Assembly: GCA_903822525.1 (NCBI GenBank)
Contig: CAIJPI010000180.1
Location: 1 to 46,370, forward strand
DNA from: an uncultured Bacteroidales bacterium
GTDB taxonomy: Bacteria; Bacteroidota; Bacteroidia; Bacteroidales; UBA4417
DNA length: 46,370 nucleotides
Reading direction: 5' to 3'
The notes beneath the pieces are model-generated. The model saw only the letters and a list, made by a program, of their open reading frames with translations, had not been told where the DNA came from and did no database searches. Below are positions 24,421 to 33,097 of this stretch, piece by piece (within the stretch, counting starts at the first letter, position 1; each line of letters opens with the position of its first letter). Both the position numbers and the translations under genes were made by a program.

Positions 24421-26271
24421 TTACTCAAAGATCTCAACTTTCAGGTTATCGATATAAACAGGGGCTTTTCCCTGAACCCAGAAATAGATTTTCACTGTAT
24501 CATCTTTTGACCGGACTTCCGGTGTGAGGTAATCTACCCGCATGGTATTCCATTGACCGGGTTTCATCGCATATTTCTTAAGTGAAATACTTGTCGCCCG
24601 GTAATTATATGGTTCTCCTTTGTGCTGGAATGTAATTACCAGCGATGCCATATTTTCCTGAACATCAGAAACAGGATAAATTTCTACTTCTGCGCGTAAC
24701 CAGGCATGATCTTTTGCAGTTATCTGGCTGTAAGGCATTTCCATGGCCGGCGAAAAGGGATGAGATTCATCAAGCCTGAGTGAAAATTTCCCGCCACTGA
24801 CTGTATCTTTACTTAAGGTCATTCCCTGGTCTTGTGTTTGTTCAAAGTCGAAAAAAGCAGCGGTTCGCCTGGTATAAGCTGTTTCATCTTTTAAAACCTC
24901 ATCAGCATCGGTCGGGCGCTCAATTAATAGCAGCTTACGGTCAGACTCAGTAAAAGATGTTTTTCCGAAAATGGCAAAATAATAAGCTTTTGTCATCCTG
25001 GTGCGCTCAATTACTCCATGTGCCCATTGCCAGGTCTGGAAAAGGTTCAGCATGAGCATCAGGGTAATTGTTGTATAAAATAGTACCCTGTAAATCTTAT
25101 TCCATGCCATAATCTGTTGGATCAGGTAACCCAAAGGGATAGCAAGCAGCACATACGACGAAAGCAATGCCCTCTGGCTGTAGCTGCCTCCTGCATACCA
25201 CCAGCAAGTCCAGCTCGAAACAATATACAGGTTTACCAGAAAATAGATCAGTAAGCTATAAAACAAAGGTTTGTTTTTTTTAAACAGACTGAAGAAACCT
25301 ATAATGGCGAAACCCATTACCGGAGTATAGATCAGCCACCCTTTCCGAAAGCTGAATAATACTTCCGAAATGTATGGCCGCTCAAAATCGAATCCTTCGC
25401 CTGCATTGTTGTAGCTATAAAAAAGCCAGTGCCCCGAACTGTACTTCCAGTAAATCAATTGAGGTAATCCTGCCACGAATGCTGTCAGAAGCAACAGAAT
25501 CACATGACGGTAGTTCGATTTTAACAAGCCGGTTTTGAATTGAAAACTCTTGCGATCGCTAATGCCCCACAATACAGGTATAATAATACAAACCAGTTCC
25601 GATGGTCTTACCAGTGCAGCAAGCCCCATGGCAAAACCGAGTCCTGAAGCATACCACAACCTGGGTTGCTCGTGCCAGCGGATCGTAAGCCAAACAATAA
25701 AAGTATATAATGTAAAAAGATAGTTATGGGAGAGGTAACCATCAAAGGCTGTAAGTTGAAAATAATTTGTGGCTAATACGATGATTATTAATAAAATGCC
25801 TGAAATTATTTCATCGAAAAACTTTAGTAGTATTTTCCTTAGCATGATAATGCCTGCTGCAGCATAAGCCAACCCGCTTAGAGCCCAGGCATACTGGTAA
25901 GGAATGGAAAATCCATCCGCTTTAAAGCCTGCAATCAGGCTGAAAATATGAGCAATAAAAAAAGCGGGGGCATTCAATACAGCCATACCCATGGAGTATT
26001 TCAGAACCCAGCCACCCGTTGGAATAGCCGTTGCCTGATAAAAGGTGGAAGTTGCCTGGTACTGATCAATCAGTTGATTAACCCATGCTATGTTGGTAAG
26101 CCTCAGGTCGTGATAAATAAAACTTGCTGGAAGGTAAAGATAATAGCCGAAAACATCCCACGACAGAATATTCACAGGCGGATACACAAACCTGAAGAAC
26201 ACTATGCCGGCAATCAGCAAAAAGCTGATCCAAAGGGAGGGCTCTTTTTTAAAGCTTGGGATGTAGTTCAT
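24421..26271 (-). CDS. Polytopic GT-C type glycosyltransferase with C-terminal beta-sandwich-like domain
   Basis: 616 residues with about ten to eleven membrane helices in the first 430. The first periplasmic loop holds NILSWDVFGYYLYLPASFIY (D39), a GT-C type acidic site; the later FRKGWLIYTPVMGFAI and SCWWYAGGSYSQRALLSSY blocks are seen in a group of uncharacterised Bacteroidota mannosyltransferase-like proteins. The C-terminal 150 residues (from about 460, FFDFEQTQDQGMTLSKDT) form a soluble domain ending DDTVKIYFWVQGKAPVYIDN, similar to the tails of the two other GT-C proteins here. A TAttTTTG box is about 25 bases upstream of the ATG. Acceptor unknown. Confidence 0.7.
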   Translation of the reverse strand: MNYIPSFKKEPSLWISFLLIAGIVFFRFVYPPVNILSWDVFGYYLYLPASFIYHDLRLTNIAWVNQLIDQYQATSTFYQATAIPTGGWVLKYSMGMAVLNAPAFFIAHIFSLIAGFKADGFSIPYQYAWALSGLAYAAAGIIMLRKILLKFFDEIISGILLIIIVLATNYFQLTAFDGYLSHNYLFTLYTFIVWLTIRWHEQPRLWYASGLGFAMGLAALVRPSELVCIIIPVLWGISDRKSFQFKTGLLKSNYRHVILLLLTAFVAGLPQLIYWKYSSGHWLFYSYNNAGEGFDFERPYISEVLFSFRKGWLIYTPVMGFAIIGFFSLFKKNKPLFYSLLIYFLVNLYIVSSWTCWWYAGGSYSQRALLSSYVLLAIPLGYLIQQIMAWNKIYRVLFYTTITLMLMLNLFQTWQWAHGVIERTRMTKAYYFAIFGKTSFTESDRKLLLIERPTDADEVLKDETAYTRRTAAFFDFEQTQDQGMTLSKDTVSGGKFSLRLDESHPFSPAMEMPYSQITAKDHAWLRAEVEIYPVSDVQENMASLVITFQHKGEPYNYRATSISLKKYAMKPGQWNTMRVDYLTPEVRSKDDTVKIYFWVQGKAPVYIDNLKVEIFE

Positions 26272-26295
26272 TAATTTTTGTTGTTTTTATACAGG

Positions 26296-26303
26296 CAAAA
26301 ATA
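26296..26303 (-). promoter_or_regulatory. Candidate -7 box TAttTTTG for the GT-C gene at 24421
   Basis: The plus strand reads CAAAAATA, 24 bases upstream of the ATG on the minus strand. No -33 element is clear. Confidence 0.35.
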
Positions 26304-26470
26304 TGCGACCAGTAAGATGGCGAAATGGAGATAAAGTGAAACCAAAAAAATCTCTGTCTTGTCTTCCTATTTGAATTCATATATTAACTGCCTTAAAATA
26401 TCAAGATTATAGAGCACATTAATAATCAGGGTATCTATCCACTATTAATCACCTATTCTGTCGGGTCAGC

Positions 26471-26558
26471 AATCCGCAATCCGCAATTCGCAATCCACAA
26501 TCCACAATCCGCAATCCGCAATCCACAATCCGCAATCCGAAATCCGAAATCCGCAATC
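26471..26558 (-). repeat. Heptad array C, 12 units, running into a stop codon
   Basis: On the plus strand twelve AATCC(G/A)(C/A)-type heptads follow one another in strict 7-bp register (26471-26554; one AATTCGC variant), with a partial thirteenth. In the sense of the GT-C gene at 26557 the array reads GGATTGC/GGATTGT/GGATTTC. It begins inside the TGA stop itself: the stop's TGA and the following TTGCGG belong to the first unit. Confidence 0.97.
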
Positions 26559-28473
26559 ACTCATATCCCACCTGCATATATTCCAGCTTCAGGTCATCCA
26601 CAAATACCTTTTCCTTACCTGTATACCAGACATAGACCTTGTAATTACCATTCTCAGGAACATTACGGTCGACAACATCAGTCAGGGTGATATTGAACCA
26701 CTCGCCAGACGTATACGCAGTTTCAGAATCCTTTGCAATTATATACCTGTATACTTTATGATCGGGATCATCAATACTCAATACAAGAATAATCTGTCCC
26801 TTTTCAGATTGTGAGGGGTTCAGAATACGGGCTGTTGCCCTAAGCGAAATAGTGCCTGCACCGGGTAAATTCTGAAGCTTGGCTTCCGCCGCCGGACTGT
26901 ATGTGTTTAAAGCAGTCAGAAGTATCGATTGTTTGCCACTGCTTTGCTTTTCAGTTGAAACAAATTTCATCTGTTCCTCTGTCAAACTGCCTTCGAAGTC
27001 GTTGAGGTAGAATTGCTTGTATACAGCTGCAGTTGTATCTCTGGGCGCTTTCATAAATACAGCCAGCTTATATTTTGAGCCACCAATAATGGTGAAACTT
27101 TCGGAGGGGGTAAATATATTCAGAAGCCTGAGGTTGTTATTTTTCATTAGCGAATCAAAAGGCAGATGCCCTTCATACCCGGCAAACTGTGCATCCCATA
27201 TCAGCAATTCGCCTGGCTTAAGTAAGGAAGCCGGATCAATATTTTCGAATGTATAAACTTTAAAACATTTTTGCTGATCGAAAGGATCAATATCCATATA
27301 AAATGGGTACATCGGGTCTGTATACAACGCCTTGTGCTTGCTGTATGACGAGGTTTTAAGCCAGTCAGTAAGTTTCTCCATTACCGCAAAGTTAATACCT
27401 GTTTTCATAGGAATTTTGTCATAGGTAAATGGTTTGTAAACCACCAGTGTTATAATAAATGTTGCAAGTACGAAGTAAATAAATTTCATTGCTTTTGCCT
27501 TTTCCATTATCCATTCAAAACCTGCCAACACAATCAACGAACTTAACGGAAGCACACAGGCAATAAACCGGGTCGATCCCAACACACCCATCATGCCTTG
27601 CCACCATAGGATACTTTGTGCAAGGATAAATCCCAAAAAGGCTGGAATTATCAGAAAATACAAGGTCACATTTTTTATATCACTAAGGTTTTTAACCCCT
27701 GTTCTCAAATTGAATACTATGACGGAAAGTCCTGTGATAAACAGGATAAGAAGGGGGTAATTTAAAATGAAGATCATCTCCTTCATATAAAACCAGAACG
27801 ATCCGCTTCCATATAAATCGGAACCTGCACTGCTGTATGGCATCTTTGTAAAAAACCACAACGGATCATGATACATTGGCCATCCGGAAATACTGAATAG
27901 TATAAATCCTGTCAGCAGGAAGGGCAATGATTTATACTGTTTCATCCAGATAAGTGCCGGGATAAACAGTACGATATACATCATCCCTTCCGTCCGTGCA
28001 AATGGGATCAACGAAATTAGAATGGATGCCGCAAAAAAGCGTTTACTGATAAATAGGTATATGGATGCAATAAGCACCAGGCTGAATAAAATTTCGGTCA
28101 GACTGGTGAACATGATAAACAGATAAACCGGTGTAAACAGTGTGAAAATGATAGCCACCCATGCATGTCGGTATTCCAGCCGTTTAGCAATCAGGTATGC
28201 AAACCAGGCGCTCAGTAAGCCACACAGCAGGTTGAAAGCAATTGCTCCGGAATACCCAAACTGCGATAAGGGAGAAGCCAGAATGGTGAAAAGGGGTTTT
28301 CCCCAGTGATTCAGGAAAAAGGAAGGGTACTTAAAAGCATACCGTGCAATCTGATAATGCGTAATTGAATCAGTTTCTCCATCCACTCCGGTTGACAACC
28401 ATTGAACTCCAATCAAAGCAATAGTGCTGATAAGCAATACAATTGGAGCCAGGGTTTTATCAGTAAATTTCAT
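26557..28473 (-). CDS. Polytopic GT-C type glycosyltransferase with C-terminal beta-sandwich-like domain
   Basis: 638 residues. About ten membrane helices occupy residues 8-345. The first loop carries STGVDGETDSITHYQIARYA (D31, E33, D35), matching the acidic site of ArnT/GT39-like enzymes, and NHWGKPLFTILASP follows. After a soluble region a C-terminal domain (about 480-638, YLNDFEGSLTEEQMKF) ends YKVYVWYTGKEKVFVDDLKL, similar to the tails of the GT-C proteins at 21523 and 24421. ATG start at 28473. It is the third such enzyme in 7 kb, and probably uses a polyprenyl-phosphate sugar made by one of the two GT2 proteins (inference). Its stop codon is merged with a heptad array. Confidence 0.72.
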   Translation of the reverse strand: MKFTDKTLAPIVLLISTIALIGVQWLSTGVDGETDSITHYQIARYAFKYPSFFLNHWGKPLFTILASPLSQFGYSGAIAFNLLCGLLSAWFAYLIAKRLEYRHAWVAIIFTLFTPVYLFIMFTSLTEILFSLVLIASIYLFISKRFFAASILISLIPFARTEGMMYIVLFIPALIWMKQYKSLPFLLTGFILFSISGWPMYHDPLWFFTKMPYSSAGSDLYGSGSFWFYMKEMIFILNYPLLILFITGLSVIVFNLRTGVKNLSDIKNVTLYFLIIPAFLGFILAQSILWWQGMMGVLGSTRFIACVLPLSSLIVLAGFEWIMEKAKAMKFIYFVLATFIITLVVYKPFTYDKIPMKTGINFAVMEKLTDWLKTSSYSKHKALYTDPMYPFYMDIDPFDQQKCFKVYTFENIDPASLLKPGELLIWDAQFAGYEGHLPFDSLMKNNNLRLLNIFTPSESFTIIGGSKYKLAVFMKAPRDTTAAVYKQFYLNDFEGSLTEEQMKFVSTEKQSSGKQSILLTALNTYSPAAEAKLQNLPGAGTISLRATARILNPSQSEKGQIILVLSIDDPDHKVYRYIIAKDSETAYTSGEWFNITLTDVVDRNVPENGNYKVYVWYTGKEKVFVDDLKLEYMQVGYE

Positions 28474-28624
28474 ATCTCACAATTTATCGGAAATCATTAC
28501 TTACTAGCAGATGGATTGAAAAGGGCATTAATTCACTCAGATGTGTTAATTGATGGTGCCGGCTTTTATGGTTCGGCAAATCGGGCAAAGCAATTCATCA
28601 AACATAAATCGGTTCATTTTTATA

Positions 28625-29362
28625 CTAAGGTTTCTTCCCAACTGTAATAATTGAAAGTCCGAAAGAATTGAATATCAAACTGTCGATCAGTTTAAAGAGT
28701 ATCACCAGTTTATTGAATAACCTGATCTGACCCGAAGGGATGATTCTGTGATGCTGCATTTTACCTGATATAAACCAGCCTGCAATACCAGCAGCATTAA
28801 AATACCTGCTGTTTAAAACCTGAAAATGGCTCGAAATAAATAAAGCTTCAAGTCTCTTTCTGTTGTACCTCCTGTAATGCTCAAGTTCCTTGTCAAAGTC
28901 GTTATAAAGCCACTGGTATGCCGGAACCAGCACAATCAACTGTCCTCCAGGCTTTAACAGTTTATAGCAATTTAACAAGGCTGCTTGATCATCAAAAATA
29001 TGTTCCACAACATTAAGCGCAAAAACTGTATCAAAACAATTAAAATGCTCACTGAACTTCTGGTCAAACTCCGGGTCCACCAGGTTTATGTTTTCTATTC
29101 CTGATAAAGTTGGGCTTGCTGTAAATTTTTTGCGCAGCGATTCGCAATAGCCTTCACGAATATCTGAAAGAAGAATGCTTGCATTATCACGCAGAAAATA
29201 CTCTGAAATATTACCTACCCCGCTGCCTATCTCAAGAATTTTTCCTGTGCAAAAGGGTTTAATAGTATTATACATCCAGCTATTCAGATGATTAGCCAGT
29301 GCAATTGTGTTTAATGTATCCTCTCCTTCGGTATCAATAGGCTTAAAATCGAATTCTTTCAT
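28625..29362 (-). CDS. Class I SAM-dependent methyltransferase
   Basis: 245 residues with a Rossmann-type methyltransferase fold: motif I ILEIGSGVGNISEYFL (about residues 43-58), an acidic strand end ILLSDIREGYCE, FDTVFALNVVEHIFDDQAAL (motif IV) and LLKPGGQLIVLVPAYQWLYN. The EHYRRYNRKRLE block after it is typical of methyltransferases in polysaccharide clusters. The C-terminus has a hydrophobic stretch (LVILFKLIDSLIFNSFGLSI) that could touch the membrane. Substrate unknown; a glycan or lipid-linked intermediate is likely from context. It is 93 bases downstream of a GT2 gene, on the same strand. Confidence 0.85.
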   Translation of the reverse strand: MKEFDFKPIDTEGEDTLNTIALANHLNSWMYNTIKPFCTGKILEIGSGVGNISEYFLRDNASILLSDIREGYCESLRKKFTASPTLSGIENINLVDPEFDQKFSEHFNCFDTVFALNVVEHIFDDQAALLNCYKLLKPGGQLIVLVPAYQWLYNDFDKELEHYRRYNRKRLEALFISSHFQVLNSRYFNAAGIAGWFISGKMQHHRIIPSGQIRLFNKLVILFKLIDSLIFNSFGLSIITVGKKP

Positions 29363-29455
29363 GTGTTATTATTTATTTCTTACGGGTCACATGGAATACG
29401 CCAGATTGATCATAATATCATCATAAGTTGGTGATTTCTTGCAATCATGGCTATT

Positions 29456-30190
29456 TCATCTGCTGAAGATATTGTATTTGATAATGCAGTATATCGCCCT
29501 GAATCCGTCTTTCCAGCTGATTTTTTTTCCTTCGGCATATGTGCGGCCATAGTAGGAAATGCCTGCTTCGTATATCCTGATATTGGGTATACGGCTTATT
29601 TTTGCCGTTACTTCAGGCTCAAAACCAAAACGGTTTTCTTTCAGATCGATGCTTTTTATAATTTCGGATTTGAAAAGTTTATAACAGGTTTCCATATCCG
29701 AAATATTAATGTTCGTAAGCAGGTTCGAAAGAAAAGTAAGAAACCTGTTGCCTATGGTATGGAAAAAGAATAGAACCCTGTGTGGTTTGCCTCCGACGAA
29801 CCTGCTTCCGTATACCACATCGGCAAATCCATCCAGAATAGGTTGTAACAAGAGATTAATCTCCCTGGGATCATATTCAAGGTCAGCATCCTGCACAATA
29901 ATAAAATCGCCGGTTGCAGAAAGTATACCTGTCCGGAGTGCTGCTCCTTTTCCCCTGTTAACCTCGTGTTTCTGGTAATTGATGATTATTTCCGGATTTT
30001 CGAGCCTGAAACGGAATAATTCTGCTTCCGTACCGTCTTTCGAAAAGTCATTCACCACTACCAATTCTTTCGTAATGCCTTGGATTAACTCTACGGAACT
30101 AACGCGTTGTAAGATATTGTATAAAGTTGCTTCTTCATTATAGGCAGGGATGATTACGGATAACTTCAGGTTGCTGTTCGGCTTTGTCAT
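29456..30190 (-). CDS. Family 2 glycosyltransferase (DPM1-like)
   Basis: 244 residues, GT-A fold: LKLSVIIPAYNEEATLYNIL at the start, VVVNDFSKDGTEAEL, NRGKGAALRTGI, and the DxD motif in FIIVQDADLEYDPREI, then YGSRFVGG and DMETCYKLFKSEII. These are the features of dolichol/polyprenyl-phosphate mannose or glucose synthases. A short basic C-terminus replaces a membrane anchor. It probably provides a lipid-linked sugar for the GT-C proteins nearby (inference). Unlike the GT2 at 23642, it keeps a canonical DAD motif. Confidence 0.88.
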   Translation of the reverse strand: MTKPNSNLKLSVIIPAYNEEATLYNILQRVSSVELIQGITKELVVVNDFSKDGTEAELFRFRLENPEIIINYQKHEVNRGKGAALRTGILSATGDFIIVQDADLEYDPREINLLLQPILDGFADVVYGSRFVGGKPHRVLFFFHTIGNRFLTFLSNLLTNINISDMETCYKLFKSEIIKSIDLKENRFGFEPEVTAKISRIPNIRIYEAGISYYGRTYAEGKKISWKDGFRAIYCIIKYNIFSR

Positions 30191-30325
30191 CAGGGGAAAG
30201 TATAGGTGTAAGCTTTTTAATTATTTTCGGGTTCTGAATTTTTCAGAAATGAATACTTTTAAACGTTTTTTGTTTAGAGGAAAGCAAATATCCAATATTT
30301 AGGACGCTTTAAAATCCTGTTTTTA

Positions 30326-32815
30326 TCATTCCTGGAAATAAACCCTTTTAACGCGTTGCGAAATTCCGGTGAGTATTTCATAGGGTATGGTTCCCATTTC
30401 GTCGGCTAATCGTGCAATTGGAAGATCTTTTCCGAAAATAATCACCTCATCGCCTTCATGAGCATTCATATCTGTAACATCAATCATGGTCATATCCATG
30501 CATACTGTGCCAATAATGGGTGCAAATTGTCCATTTACTTTCAGATGCCCCATTCCGTTGCTTAATGACCTGCTTAGACCATCAGCATAGCCAATTGGGA
30601 TAATTGCAAGAGTCGTTTCTTTTTTTGCTTTGAAGCGGCGGTTATAACCAACAGTTTCGTCCGGAAGTATATGCTTGATTTGTGAAATAGTTGAACGAAG
30701 TGTACTGACATTTTCCAGTTTCTCCTGTTCTTCCGGATTTGGGGCAATGCCATACAATCCAATGCCCAGACGAACCATATCGAACCGTGTTTCGGGCAGG
30801 CGGCTTATAGCTGCAGTGTTGGCAATATGACGGAGAATTGGATAATCAAATTCAGAACAAATACGTTCCGAAATCATCCGGAAAAGGCTGACCTGGTGAT
30901 GTGTAAAATCGTCGCTGTCAGCATTTTCTGATGCTGCCAGGTGCGAAAAAACCGATTTTACTCTTATCTGTGCCCGGCCTTTAATCTGGTTAATCAGTTC
31001 ATCTGCTTCAACAGGATCAAATCCCAGGCGATGCATCCCGGTGTCTATTTTAATATGAATCCCGACTGCTGATGAGTGCGGCGATAAACGTAATAAAGCG
31101 GCTTCCAGCATTTTCAACACCCTGAAACTATATATCTCAGGTTCAAGTTGGTTCTTTATCATGGAATCAAAGCTCTCTTCATCCGGATTCATTACCATTA
31201 TAGGTAGCCTGATCCCGGCTTTGCGCAATTCAATACCTTCGTCGGCATAGGCTACGGTTAGGTAATCTACCTGGTGGAATTGAAGCACATTTGCTATTTC
31301 ATAACTGCCGCTTCCATATGAGAATGCTTTAACCATTGCCATTACCTTAACTCCGGGATCTAATTTCGAACGGTAATAATTCAGGTTGTGAACCAGGGCA
31401 TTCAGGTTTATCTCCAGGACTGTTTCATGTGTTTTTTGTTGCAAAGACTCGGTAATTCGCTCAAATTCAAAAATACGCGCACCTTTGAGTAAAATGCTCT
31501 CATTAGCAAATGATGCGTGTGAGTATGAGTCCAGGAATTCCTCAGTAGTATTATAAAATTCCTTTTCAGTCGTAAAAAGTGCTGCTTGACGACTTATCCC
31601 TTTTCCTATTCCTATGAGTCTGTCAGCCTGTTTTAGTATAAGCAGATCGCTCACTTCCTGGTAAAGATGATTTTCGCTCCGTCCACTCTGAAGAATATCT
31701 GAAAGGATCACCGTTTTTTTGCGATGTTGTTTCTGCTGATTCAGAAAGTCAAGGGCTATACCCAGTGAGTCGATATCGTTACTGTAACTGTCATTTATTA
31801 AAGTACAATTATTCATTCCTGCCTTCATCTCAAGCCTCATGGCTATAGGCTGAAGGGCACGCATTCGCCTCGAAATCAGGGACTGGCTATACTCCATAAG
31901 CAGCATAACCGCCCAGCAGTGCAAGGCATTTTCAATAGACGCTTCGTCAGAAAAAGGAATTTCTATCGTTATTTCTTCATCTTTGTAAAGTCCGGTGATT
32001 TGGGTGAAATTACCATCAGGTTGAACCGCGGTTATACGAAGATCAGCAGGTATCTTTCTGCTCCATGTAAAAGTCTCAATATTCTTTAGAATGCCGGTTT
32101 TGATAATTCCTTCCTGCAATTCCTTCTGATCAATGCAATACACCAACGTTTTTACCCGGGTAAATAGCTTCAGTTTTTCGCCTGCTTTCTGTATTCGGTT
32201 AATGAAATTTTCATCATGGGCATGCCCTATATTGGTAAAAATTCCTATAGTCGGTTGAATAATGGGCTGAAGGCGATCCATCTCATCCTGCTCGGAAATA
32301 CCTGCTTCGAAAATAGCAAGGTCATGATCTTCACGCATCTGCCACACTGATAAGGGAACGCCGATTTGTGAATTAAAACTCTTTGGACTGCGAACAATAT
32401 TTTTACTTTCGTTCAGCAATTGGTAAAGCCATTCTTTTACAATGGTTTTACCATTACTGCCTGTGATCCCGATTACCGGTATTTTAAATTGCTTCCGGTG
32501 AGCTGCAGCTAATGCCTGAAGTGCAAATAATGTGTTTTTTACCTTGATAATATTTGCATTATAAAGCAATAATAGGTTGGTCGGTTCATTTTCAACAACA
32601 AAATTCCTGACACCTTTTTCGTAAAGTTCCTCTATATATTTATGGCCATCGTTGCGTTTGCTGGCCAAAGCAAAAAACAAGCTTCCTTCTGGCATTATCA
32701 GCCTGCGGCTATCAATAACCAAATCGCTGATCAGCGCATTTTCATCACTTTCCTGGATCAATTCTCCTTTAACAACCTGGGTGATCTCGCTTATCGTATA
32801 TTCAGATTTACTCAT
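30326..32815 (-). CDS. murF-alr: Bifunctional UDP-MurNAc-tripeptide:D-Ala-D-Ala ligase / alanine racemase
   Basis: 829 residues joining two enzymes of peptidoglycan precursor synthesis. Residues 1-450 are MurF: IGITGSNGKTIVKEWL with the P-loop lysine K123, FEAGISEQDEM, TNIGHAHDENF, and NDSYSNDIDSL. Residues from about 455 are alanine racemase: VLEINLNALVHNLNYY, the PLP lysine in VMAMVKAFSYGSG, KIDTGMHRLGF, and the catalytic tyrosine region VGYNRRFKAKKE. The fusion is known from Bacteroidota and makes D-Ala production and use one polypeptide. In MurF-Alr fusions of this type the MurF half may carry changes in catalytic residues; here the Walker A sequence looks intact. ATG start at 32815. The gene stands alone, with about 280 bases upstream. 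Confidence 0.95.
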   Translation of the reverse strand: MSKSEYTISEITQVVKGELIQESDENALISDLVIDSRRLIMPEGSLFFALASKRNDGHKYIEELYEKGVRNFVVENEPTNLLLLYNANIIKVKNTLFALQALAAAHRKQFKIPVIGITGSNGKTIVKEWLYQLLNESKNIVRSPKSFNSQIGVPLSVWQMREDHDLAIFEAGISEQDEMDRLQPIIQPTIGIFTNIGHAHDENFINRIQKAGEKLKLFTRVKTLVYCIDQKELQEGIIKTGILKNIETFTWSRKIPADLRITAVQPDGNFTQITGLYKDEEITIEIPFSDEASIENALHCWAVMLLMEYSQSLISRRMRALQPIAMRLEMKAGMNNCTLINDSYSNDIDSLGIALDFLNQQKQHRKKTVILSDILQSGRSENHLYQEVSDLLILKQADRLIGIGKGISRQAALFTTEKEFYNTTEEFLDSYSHASFANESILLKGARIFEFERITESLQQKTHETVLEINLNALVHNLNYYRSKLDPGVKVMAMVKAFSYGSGSYEIANVLQFHQVDYLTVAYADEGIELRKAGIRLPIMVMNPDEESFDSMIKNQLEPEIYSFRVLKMLEAALLRLSPHSSAVGIHIKIDTGMHRLGFDPVEADELINQIKGRAQIRVKSVFSHLAASENADSDDFTHHQVSLFRMISERICSEFDYPILRHIANTAAISRLPETRFDMVRLGIGLYGIAPNPEEQEKLENVSTLRSTISQIKHILPDETVGYNRRFKAKKETTLAIIPIGYADGLSRSLSNGMGHLKVNGQFAPIIGTVCMDMTMIDVTDMNAHEGDEVIIFGKDLPIARLADEMGTIPYEILTGISQRVKRVYFQE

Positions 32816-32936
32816 GAGTTAACATAACATTTTGATTCGATTCAGGCAGATGGTTTAATATGCATTTGTGGATTCAGGCTGGTATTGCAACAATTTGGTA
32901 TTAGTTTTCTATACTAAGTATAAATACAAGTAAAGC

Positions 32937-32944
32937 CAAATATA
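32937..32944 (-). promoter_or_regulatory. Candidate -7 box TAtaTTTG for murF-alr
   Basis: The plus strand reads CAAATATA in the 282-base gap between pdxA and murF-alr. The leader would be about 115 bases. No -33 element is clear. Confidence 0.35.
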
Positions 32945-33097
32945 TTATCTGGATTACATATTGTGTAGAAATTAATTTTTTTGAAGGTGCAAGCTATTGC
33001 TGGCTTTACAGGGTGTAACTACTTCAGAGATTCTCACCAGGTATATTATTTTTCTCAAATCAAAAAACGTTAACGAAAGTGATAAACAGGAAGTTTA

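Noticed and set aside
26471-26558. Possible CRISPR array
   Set aside because: Units are 7 bp with no spacers and there are no cas genes; it is a simple tandem array.
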